A stretch of 64,000 nucleotides of DNA from Telmatactis stephensoni (taxonomy: Eukaryota > Cnidaria > Anthozoa > Actiniaria > Isophelliidae): the NCBI GenBank assembly GCA_029948255.1, contig JALIZF010001624.1, positions 310,001 to 374,000 on the forward strand, written 5' to 3'. The notes beneath the pieces were generated by a model. It searched no databases and was not told the origin of the DNA. It saw nothing but the letters and a program-made list of their open reading frames with translations. The position numbers and the translations under genes were made by a program. The first letter of the stretch is position 1; the number at the start of each line of letters is the position of its first letter. Positions 45,057 to 54,954 of this stretch are shown here, piece by piece.

Positions 45057-48000
45057 TTAAGCAAAACGGTGGATGTGTAAAGCTACAAATAGTTTCATTT
45101 CTAGCGAACAAAAACCTTCCAGAAATCTCCAGATGATGCTGCTCGGTCCATAATCGTCACATTCCTTTCTGTTATTCAAGATAATGAAATGAGAGACACT
45201 AGCGACGTAAAATACGTGATTATATAATTTTTCTTGACTTTCCATTCTCGTGTTATGGCCCCATTTACCTGTAGAATGACCCCACTGTGAGCATCGTTTA
45301 GACGACAGGGAGGTGTCATCAGGTTCTACGTAGAAAGAACCACACCCGTCAGGTCTTGGTCCAGAAAGTGAGGTGAAAAAGTCCACCACAGCAAGCCCGC
45401 CTGCGTTCAAAGCTGTTGCGATGTGCACTGTACGACCAACGGCAACCTTGCGACAGTGAAATCTCAGCTGGTTGAATGACATCGCATTTCGTAGTTTCTG
45501 TAGGGTAGTGGTAGCTATTACAAGATTCTTGTTTCCATATTTGGCAATATCAGGAATGGAAGTGGCAACAAACAAGTTTGGTGGGGATCCAGAACTCGGT
45601 ATAATGTAGTTCAACACAAGAGTCCATCCTCCTGTGAGATAAATAAAGTTCATCAGTTCATGGTTTTATATGAGTCCAATCCTCATAAAACATTGCAAGT
45701 TAGATACCCCGATTCTGACCTGATAACGCAATGACGCTGTACTTTCACTCAGACAGCGAGCTCGAATGTGCATGTAAGCAAATGGAAAACTGGAGTAGTA
45801 TACAGAATAGGGATTCAACGACGGGCGGATCTGGGGGGATCTGCGGATTCGCCATGGGAGTGACGTAATTGCTATTCTGGGTACTACTACAGTGTGACGT
45901 CATCAGGCGTAAGAGCCAATCAGAAGCCGAAGGCTACAGAGGTAGCCCCCAGGCCCTCCGAACACGTCATATCTATTTTTAGAATCGGTACAAATCCTGT
46001 ATGAGCAAAGCAAAGTGATGTCATTCTGGCATCGATTTAAGATTTCTATTTTTAGAACTCTGGTCGTTCGTTGTGTATTTTTTTTAGTTTTGTCTATTTA
46101 TCTTCATTTGACTTTTTCGTAACCAACCCGCAAAGTTCTATTGCGTATAGTCACACCGACATTCACATGCAATACTATTACCTGCGAATATACCAGTTTA
46201 TTAAACTTTTTATTTCACTTTATATCAAAATTGTTTGCTGTAAAGACTTCTACAACGGCGTTTTTGACATAAAAACAAATCGTGTATTTTTCGTTCATGT
46301 TTCAGATGTTTGATATATGAATAAAGAATAAATTCTGGCCCAGAATTTCGATATTAAAATTCAGTGCAAAAACCTCTTAAGATCTCTTGAATGCTTGAAT
46401 GAGAAATATAATTGATTTGCCTCTATGTGTGTTCGTTTAGCAACATGTAGGGTGAGAAATTCGTAGATTTCCAGCTCAAAGGAAATACTCTGAATCGCGG
46501 TAGCTTCATTTCAAGTACTCCATTTAGAGTTCGATATTTGGTCAAAGTATTGGAGATCAAGCTCAAAGTAACAGCCCATTCTGAAGCTCTTATAAGTATT
46601 TAGGTATATCTTGAGTTAAAAGCTCCACTTCACATTGTTTTACTGCTGGAAGAGCCTGTCTCTGAAAGCTATTTCCTTTGTTTTCGGCCATCTTGCATTC
46701 CTAAAGTTCCTGGCTTGCGTTCGCACTCGCTCAAGGGTGATGAATGAAAGGCACTGTTTTCTACATTCTTAACCAATCAGAGGTGCCTCAGGACAAGTAA
46801 TTACAAGAATGACCCCAGGTCATGCTAGTAATAAGGTTTGTTAATAACTGGAGTCCATCAAGCTAGGTGTCAAAACATCGACACAACGAACATTAAGCGC
46901 GCCAATCACGAGTCTCGTTAGAATTGAAAAATGCATCAGCCAATCAGGATCTATTATCTATAATCCTGCTATTTGCTGGGGGTCTCAGAACACGGTTTTG
47001 TCGTTATTTCGCAGACGGACTTAACGGAGGAAAAGTCCGGATGTGACGCAATCTAGTCAATAGGCGCGCGCTAGGCCATGCATTCGTCTTTTGATTGCAT
47101 TAACAGAATATTGCTTTACGAATTTTCTTTCTTATTCAGATTTTTATTCCCTTATATAAATACAACAATTGGCTGATTATTCTACAAAAATAGACGTGGG
47201 CAAAACATTCTTGTCGTTGCAGTCAACAGCGTTGGCTGAAGCCTGGCACAGTCCTTTGATAATCTAGTCATTCTTCCAATCAAAAGTAATAGAATTAGAT
47301 AGTTTACCAGCCAATCAGCCAATGGAAACGTTTGGGTCAGGGCACACAATAAAAAGTTCAATAAGGCAGGCATTCGAGCACCCTTGCTGAGTCGACCAGT
47401 TAATATACTTTTTATAATTTTTGTTTTCAGAAAAAGGGTCAAATTTGTCACTTGGAATAGTGTATTATCATTATATTACACACATTTGAATCCCAGTGTT
47501 AAAAAATATGCAAATGCATACCTCCATCAGTGGTCATGTCACAGTACGCTTTAAAAGGTGTACCAGAGTTGGTTGGCTCAATCCATTGTGGACCGTCTGT
47601 AACTCCAACTACTGAGTCTTTGATATGTTTACATGATATTCCGGGATTGTAGAAACGAGAACCAAGTGGAGGAATCTCCTAAAAAAAATACAGCCGATTA
47701 TCAAATCTACCATAATATACCAATCTTATGCATCGTGATTTGGCCAGTGTATATCTTGATCACCTGTCCTTTGTCATGCAACATGATCGGAGTGTCACGT
47801 CACTCATCATGCGTCACACAACTTAAAGTAACTGGCTTTGAGATAGCTAGTCAGCGTTAGCCAGAATTCCTCCCAACACTCTCCACCCAATTTCATTGTG
47901 TAGAGGATTGTGCATGGCAGTGCCGGGAGGCGCTTATACACCTATTTCAGAAAAGGTTGTCACCGCTAAGCGCGATAGGCGATAGGTAATAGGTCATTCC

Positions 48001-50660
48001 AAGACCGCAAAGCACTATTGATTTCTAATTGATTTACATATGAATAGCCAAATATTTGATGGAAGAGTGTAAAGAAAGATTTAGGATGGCTTAATTAAGA
48101 AACCAATAGTGCTTTGCAGTCTTGGAATGACCTATTACCTATCGCCTATCGCTCTTAGCGGTGACAACCTTTTTTGAAATAGGTGTATACGGTGAAGACC
48201 GTAGTACCTCAAAATGAGGCAAATATTGAAATTGGTCGTTTTTACACATGTATATCAAAGCTGCATGTGAATCGAAAACTACCGCCATGGTCGACGGAGC
48301 TTTTGTCGCTTGTCATGCAACTAGGCAATCTTTGTTAAGCAACGTTTCTCAGCTGTGATGCATAGCCACATATTATGTGTAAGTTATTATTTAGAGGTTA
48401 ACGCACTCAGCGAGTGAATTATCGGGATTTATCTTCACGAGTTTGCTAACAATGAACGAGAAATTTTAAATACTGCACGAGGCGTTAGCCGAGTGCAGTA
48501 TGAAAAAATTTCGAGTTCATTGTTAGTAAACGAGTGAAGATAAAATCCCGATAATTCACGAGCAAAGAGTGCGTTAACCTTTTTATTATTCAATTTGAAT
48601 ACACTGCAGAAGCAGGCTAAAACTGTCAGTCGACATCTAAGATCACTAGAAATAAGCTTAACTCAAGTCATCCAAAATAGTAAGACTTATTCAAAATTTA
48701 TTTAATAGCATTTGGTAATTTTAACAATACAAATTAAAATAAACCTTTCAGAAGAAAACTAGGAGAAAAGTACCGTGATACAACAATAATAAACGAGTTC
48801 TCAGAATCCATGTTTACAACTTGCTCGGTAAAATTGAAATCGTCCATAAGTCATATAAACAAAGAACTCAGACTTTTTTGGATCGTTAAGTGATTCAGCA
48901 CTGAGTCCTAGAACTCGGTAAGTGAAAGGTCTAGAAAATTATCGCTGGAGTTTTGGATATAGGTTTAAACTGGCGACTTACGGTTGAAACGCTGCTAAAC
49001 CTTGGTGCATGAAGCCGGGAAGAAGTAGTTTTCGTTTGTCGACAGCCGAAGGCTGAAGTACTCGTTTGGCGATTTTTTCGATTCATGATAAAATTTCTTT
49101 ACCCCATCTGAGAGAAGTTGCGGGGAAAGGATTTCCAGACTTTCTGTTAGATATTTTTTGGATAGCCAGTCTAAAAAACAAAAATTATAGTGATGAATTT
49201 GCAAAGCCGGCGAATAGTGTTTTGACAAAAACAACACGCCAAAAACTGAATTTACAGTTTGAATGAAAGTTAGAACTTCGTAAGCTTACCGTTAAAAACA
49301 GAGACAGATGAATTTGGAAAGCCGGCGAACTCTGTTTTTAAGCCGTTGAAATATGTTGATCTCAGTAAGCTCCAAAAACTTCAATGAAATTGAGTTTACC
49401 TTCATAACAGGCACGCGTGATTTTATATAAAATTAATACGTCGGTATTAATACGTCGTGACGTGTTGTCACGTCATAACAACGCGTCACGTGATACAAAC
49501 TGACCAATCAGAAAATCAGAATTTGTACAGTGTATGAAAATTGAATAATAAATGTAATTATTACATATTATTAATATTATATATATATATATTATATATA
49601 TTATTATTATATGTGTATTATATGTAAGTTAAACTTACATAATAGCTGAAGTCTTGATTAGCTTGAAACTCAGCCGGTGAGAGATAAGTTTTAGTGTTGT
49701 TGTTCATTTCACATGTGTAAGGTGGCTTGTGTTTGTAGTTGTACGACTTACAGCGAGTGTCCATCAAACACTGCATACCACAGTCTATGACGTCACTGAC
49801 AGAAATGGATGTCGTGACGTAACCGTCTAGTCTGCGATCTGAAAACACAATGGTGTTCTTGTTAATTGTCGTCGTGAAACATGATTGATATACCAAACAC
49901 TGCCAAACTTTAAAGCCGATTTTTCTCTGAAGGCTTATTATAGAAATTGGGGGCAAGACATAGCCGGATTTGAAAGAAAATATTTTCGTGGGCTTGAAAG
50001 ATTCGCGAATATTTCACACATGTTTTTTCCAAACAATAGACATTTCTTAAAATATGGAAACAGTTTAGAAAAAAATCACCGAAATCGATTAAATATTCGC
50101 TGATATATAGATTAAAGCGACTAACACAGGACTTCTATTTCAAGAAAGGATGAGTAACTTACTACTTATACCCAGTTTCACTTCAGTCTAGTCGCGTAGC
50201 TATTTACAGGCTCGTAACATGGTATATTTTCGTCTCACTGATCCCGGGTTTTTACGGAAATTTTGATTCCTGAGCCCATATTTTTAGACATTTTTGATCC
50301 CTGATCCTTGGTGCAAAAAAGTGAGCTGATCCCTGATCCTGACCCAATGTCCCTGATCCTCGATCCCACCATTTGATCCCTGAGCCCTGGCCTCAGTCTG
50401 ATCCCTGATCCTGGCCATAATTTGGAGCTTGATCCCTGATCCCATATACCATGTTACGATCCTGTATTTATATGCCCTTGCGGGACAACATATTTTGAAA
50501 TAGGTCTATCAGGATTTTGGCCACCAAAGGGCTTCTGTTTTACTTTACCTTGGATTCTCTCGTAGACGGCGTTTGAGTATCTTGAGCAACAAAAGATAAA
50601 AGCTGGCAGAAGGAACAGAATACACACAGTTCTTGTTTCACGTAGGACAAGTGAAATCAT
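45057..50660 (-). CDS. Gene E: secreted PAN-fibrinogen-like protein lacking EGF, C-terminus frameshifted
   Basis: Four exons on the - strand: 50660-50549, 49838-49639, 47678-47522 and 45631-45057. The summed frame is open for 347 aa. Exon 1 is the signal peptide (CILFLLPAFIFCC). Exon 2 is PAN (DCGMQCLMDTRCKSYNY). Exon 3 carries SCKHIKDSVVG and YCDMTTDGG, but starts EIPPLGS in phase 0, directly compatible with the phase-0 end of the PAN exon. No EGF exon exists in the 2-kb intron. Exon 4 has the lectin-like module (FHCRKVAVG, DGCGSF, ECDDYG). One extra base near 45140 replaces the usual GDFW ending by a different tail of about 30 residues. The conserved stop would be at 45101-45103. It may be functional with an altered tail, be decaying, or contain an assembly error. 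Confidence 0.72.
47937..48187. mobile_element. Foldback MITE with TA target duplication (copy 2)
   Basis: Same family as 13688-13948, in opposite internal orientation, flanked by TA. It lies in the PAN-to-fibrinogen-like intron of gene E. Confidence 0.85.
48393..48585. mobile_element. Foldback MITE in gene E intron
   Basis: AGGTTAACGCACTC and GTGAATTATCGGGATTTATC on the left are mirrored by GATAAAATCCCGATAATTCAC and GAGTGCGTTAACCT on the right. The loop contains ACTGCACGAGGCGTTAGCCGAGTGCAGT, itself a hairpin. Confidence 0.85.
50213..50458. mobile_element. TIR MITE with TGATCCCTGA internal repeats
   Basis: CGTAACATGGTATA at the left is mirrored by TATACCATGTTACG at the right. The inside is a tandem-like array of TGATCCCTGATCC words. 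It lies in intron 1 of gene E. Confidence 0.8.
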
Positions 50661-50776
50661 GTTGGGAGATGTTGTGTTGATCCTGAAAAAACATAAAAAC
50701 ATAAGTAAAATTTTTGTCGGACATCAACCTGTTTGTCTGTCTGTCTGTCTCTGCCGTCTCTGTCTCTATCTCGTTA

Positions 50777-51775
50777 ATAGGGACTTTAAGATACACCGAC
50801 TACGGAGTATGTACTACGGTTGGACGTCGTGTGTGCTTTTTGTCTGGAGCACTGGACCGAGTACATAACAGGAGCTCGAAAATTTAGATCGAAGATAATA
50901 CACTACGGACAATGAAACTAAAGCCCGATTTACACGGTACGACATGTCGGCCCGATTTGAGTTCTATTGTTTTTAGCACTCCTTTTCCATTCAAAAAATC
51001 GGCCCGACACGAGAAAAATCTGTTGCATTGCAACAGATTTTTGCGAATCGGGCCGATTTCTGTCTTTTTCCGAACGAAGCTTATCAAAAATCGGGCCGAC
51101 ACATCGTGCCGTGTAAATCAGCCTTTAGGAAGGCAAACTCGTGTTTTAGCACACTTTTTCTGTGTCAGTTCGCTTAAGAATTCCTTCTCTTATGGACAAT
51201 TTTGCAGATAAACTTCTGGACCTTCTGAGACTACAGAAAGATGATTTTAGTTTGTATTTTATTGCAACATTTGTCTTTATTCTGATCGATATACTGGTTA
51301 TACAATGATTATTTTCCTCAAATTTTTCGGTTCGACAGAGGAATTCAAACTTACAATTAAATAAACAGTTTGTACAAATAAACACTAACCTGCTAGAAAA
51401 ACTAAAGGGGAAGAGAGTGTTTGGCTTCATTTGTGAAAAGCAATTTGGCGGTATGACAACGAGTAAACACGGCCAACACCTTTCCACTGATTTAAGGACG
51501 TAATTCTCCTTAAATTCAGCAAAAACCTGGATTAACTTGTAGTTCGAATGTAGAAAATCGTTGATTTTTCTTCTTTGTTCTGCCAATTTTCATCGCCTAT
51601 TTGTGGTTCCGTAGTCTGTACTACACGCTACGTGAAATCGTCCGACTTCTCACCGTAGTGAGCTCGCGACGGTAGGTGAGATAATGATATGCGTCTCGTT
51701 CCAGTCCTAAAGTGCCTCTCGTCCGTAGTACGTAGTCTGTAGTCGGCACATCTTTAAGTCCCTTATATTTACTGT
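50777..51775. mobile_element. 1-kb TIR element in the 5' flank of gene E
   Basis: Ends GGGACTTTAAGATACACCGA and the diverged inverse TCGGCACATCTTTAAGTCCC enclose about 1 kb. The 5' flank of gene F (about 57990-58060) is homologous on both sides but lacks the insert, giving an empty site. A second foldback MITE (50915-51125; GATTTACACGGTACGACATG arm) is nested inside. Class undetermined; the termini resemble PIF/Harbinger-type ends. Confidence 0.75.
51146..51586 (-). CDS. Unidentified frame inside 1-kb TIR element
   Basis: A 146-codon open frame starts with a plausible N-terminus (MAEQRRKINDFLHSNYKL, then QVFAEFKENYV). The later part is Cys/Phe-rich and less convincing. It lies wholly within the TIR element, so if real it is likely the first exon of a transposon-encoded protein. 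The family is not recognised. Confidence 0.3.
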   Translation of the reverse strand: MAEQRRKINDFLHSNYKLIQVFAEFKENYVLKSVERCWPCLLVVIPPNCFSQMKPNTLFPFSFSSRLVFICTNCLFNCKFEFLCRTEKFEENNHCITSISIRIKTNVAIKYKLKSSFCSLRRSRSLSAKLSIREGILKRTDTEKVC

Positions 51776-53237
51776 GAGTGTGTAGCGATCAAGAGCCCGT
51801 GTGGTTCATGAGAATTCTGAACATTGGAGGGACGCACTTTTATAGAAGCATAATAACCCAAGCACTAGAATTAACTCATTAAAAAGATTACAGAGTTAAA
51901 ACAATACAGAGTTTTGATATCCCGGCAAAGGTTGTATTTTGTTTTGTCGCCATGAGACTGTACTAATTGTTTTAGTGAATTATTATTTGGCTTTGAGTAG
52001 GTCGCGGTTATAGTTCACATAAGATACAAAACCGGCTATCTTGTATTTAAACTGGCGCCTCAATCAGTCACCAATTGTCAGACGAAAGCTAACTATAAAT
52101 GGCAAAATTGAGAAAATTGTTAGTTCATTGATACTTTTAAAAAGCTATAAACAAAGATGAACTAACTTCAACTGTATTTGAATTTTTTGTGCTTGACGTA
52201 ATTTAAATTAAATTTTATGAATGCATGCATGATGTCTGAAAGCATATAGAATATTAATGAGAAATCTTTTCGGAACTTTTTGAATTTGTTTAAAAGCAGT
52301 TTGTGTGGTTCGTAAAATAGAAATCAGAATTTCTTTTTTTTTTCTTTTTTCTTTTTAATGCAGCGACTAGATTGCATTGAATCAACATGTTGTCTACTAA
52401 TCGGGTAACAATTTCTGGAAATTAAACCTAATAAGTTGTTTCATCTGCTTTGAAACTTCCGCGAAAACGCCTTCAACATTTGCTTCAGCATCCGTTCGAT
52501 TTCGTTAAATAGCAATGTTGAAACCTAGTTAAAACCGTTTGCCATCCCGCTTTCGATCGTGTTGAAACTTGAATCTTTGTTGTATGAATTTAAACCGGGG
52601 GTGACAAACGTTTTTAACTAGGTTTCAAAATTACTATTTAACAAAATCGAACGGATGTTGGAACAAATACTGAAGTCGTTTGATCCGGCCTTAAGTCACA
52701 AACATCTTCATCATTATTATTTTCGGACTTCAATGAATGCTTCAATAATGTAAAATATCCCAAAATTGTTCGCTTTTGACATATTTGTTTAAAGTTGTAC
52801 GAAAAGTTTATTAAATTATATCAGACTGTTTTGTATAAGACTCTCTTTTACCTTGATTAAGGGGGTCTCTTCAAAAGATTTGTTGATTTTATTTTTCTCA
52901 AGATCATCTAAAATGTGGTCACTTCTTTCTTTACCTACCTTCTTCTCTCTTCCCAGCTGTGTTTTTAAGGAAAATCTTGATACGAAGTTTTTTACGAAGT
53001 TACCATCTGCCGAAGCTTGGCCGCGCTGGATGCAATTCACGTGATTTAATATTCAATTATTTACATTAATAAAGGTTACTTGATCTGTTTTTAGTAAATC
53101 GTCATCCTATGAGCCTAAGAGATCGTTACTCAGTTCTGTCATCCAGTAGCTGCACGGCATGAACTGCGCATGACTAGAACAACTCACTTGTCAATTATCT
53201 AAGTAAGGCATGTTACGTTTGCGATTTACACTTTTTA
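51776..53237. other. E-F intergenic region, no gene
   Basis: The first part (to about 52330) is homologous to the gene F 5' flank (about 58040-58640). An inverted repeat at about 52470-52680 pairs CCGTTCGATTTCGTTAAATAG with CTATTTAACAAAATCGAACGG. Confidence 0.5.
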
Positions 53238-53564
53238 TACACCTATTTCAAAAAGGATTGTCATATGAGAGGCCTAAAGCCCACGCGACTAGACCGAAAA
53301 GGAGTATTGGTAGTTTCAAAATCGGATTTGGCTTTGACTTTTAACATCAACCACTCAAGTTCTTTGTTGTATAAAGTAGAGGCAAGATATTCGTGGATTA
53401 TTCATGTTGATATTCATTCTCGCCGTAGACGTTGCATCTTTGGCTACGCGAGGCCAAAAATATCAAACAAAACATACAATCGGCGCATCGCCTCGCGAGG
53501 CAGGTAAAAGAGCACACGGTGAGAAAAGTGCCTCGCGTGGCAGTTTCCTCACACAGTTTTTCAA

Positions 53565-53760
53565 GGTGTGCGGCAGGCTTAAAGCAGATGTTGCTTGTAT
53601 TACCATCCCGCGCACAACACATTTTCTTTGTTGCACAAACTAAAATCCATTTACTCTTTGCAACAAAGAAAATTTGTTGCGCACGGTGTGCTAATACAAG
53701 CAGCATTTGCTCGTTGACTTGTAACGCATCACCAATTTTGCGTGAAATTGTGGACGATTT
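53565..53760. mobile_element. Foldback repeat (TTTGTTGC type), copy 1
   Basis: GCTTGTATTACC...TTTCTTTGTTGC is mirrored by GCAACAAAGAAAATTTGTTGCGC...TAATACAAGC. A second copy interrupts a LINE at about 60370-60545. Preceding it at 53238-53262 is an isolated end of the TA-type MITE. Confidence 0.7.
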
Positions 53761-54071
53761 TGTTGCTCGTATTACAGCACCTTTAAAGTGTTGTCACAGT
53801 TTTGGACTGGGTTCTAACGGTATTTCTTTTCTACAATTTGAGCAAACATCGTTTGGCCAATTCCATGGACACCTCCCATTAAACAGAGAACAATCCTCGA
53901 TCCCTTCACCTGACAAGTAACATTTTAACTTCTCAGAAGTAGACACCTCTCATAAGTGGACGTCATTTCTGGTTTCGACGATAACAGCTTACGAGGTGAG
54001 GTTCAACTTTATTTATAGTTACTTTGATTTTGCTTGATCATCATTTATGTTTATCAGTTTTGGTACCATTA

Positions 54072-54268
54072 CAGGGCCGTAGCGCCTTAAGGGGTTGGGG
54101 GAGGGGGGGGGGGGACATGCCCTCAATTTTTCTGAGAATATTAAAAAGAAAGAACAGAGCAAGGAAAAAAATTTATATTAATAATGAAATAAATGCTAAT
54201 GATGCAAAGTGACCTTGTGCGCATGCCCCCCCAGTTTTTCAGGGCTTGCTACGGCCCTGCATTATTAG
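54072..54268. mobile_element. hAT-like MITE
   Basis: Ends CAGGGCCGTAGC and GCTACGGCCCTG are perfect 12-bp inverted repeats. Sub-terminal poly(G) and poly(C) tracts sit near each end. The CAGGG-type termini suggest the hAT group. The target duplication is not clear. Confidence 0.65.
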
Positions 54269-54713
54269 TTTAGATTTATACAGTCTTACATAACAATACC
54301 AATCAACATAAAGGTCTAGACTGTGAAGGCATTCTTTTTTTGAATATATTCTAGATTATTCAAGTTCTAAAATTAGTTTTTGATAGCAGATATCTTCGTA
54401 TTTAATGACATTCAGTCAAAAAATTAAGAGTGAAAGTTGTATATAGGATTTATGTGTTTCCAATAAAGTTGTATTATTAATTGTTAAAAGAGAGTTTTAA
54501 TTTTACACTTTTACAGGTTGCAACAATAATGAAAAAGATGCTGATCCAAATGCATTTTGTGCCATTTTTTGAATGTAACCCATGACATATTACTAGTTCG
54601 ATTTATTTATGTCTATCTATAGTCCTTTATCGTCAGTTTTAGATGACAGGTTTGAACATTTTACACAACAGTTTTTCAACAGTTTTCGAAAATCTGTCAA
54701 GCGGAATAGAGCT

Positions 54714-54866
54714 AGGAAAGGAAAGGAAAGGAAAGGAAAGGAAAGGAATGGAAAGGAAAGGAAAGGAAAGGAAAGGAAAGGAAAGGAAAGGAAAGGAAAG
54801 GAAAGGAAAGGAAAGGAAAGGAAAGGAAAGGAAAGGAAAGGAAAGGAAAGGAAAGGAAAGGAAAGG
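54714..54866. repeat. (GAAAG)n pentanucleotide microsatellite
   Basis: About 30 near-perfect GAAAG units, about 90 bp beyond the stop of gene F. The Lys-Gly-Lys-Glu-Arg frames it produces are not genes. Confidence 0.97.
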
Positions 54867-54954
54867 GAGAGAGTGCTATAAAAATGCTCTGCTCCTAGAA
54901 TAAATGAATCTTAAGCAAAACGGTGCAGGTATAAAGCTACAAGTATTTTCATTT

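Noticed and set aside
53265..53920. Overlapping frames of 80-162 codons on both strands
   Set aside because: They run across a MITE end and a foldback repeat also found at 60366-60546. No domain or splice context.
54609..54903. Lys-Gly-Lys-Glu-Arg repeat protein
   Set aside because: It is the translation of the GAAAG microsatellite, open in several frames because the unit has no stop.
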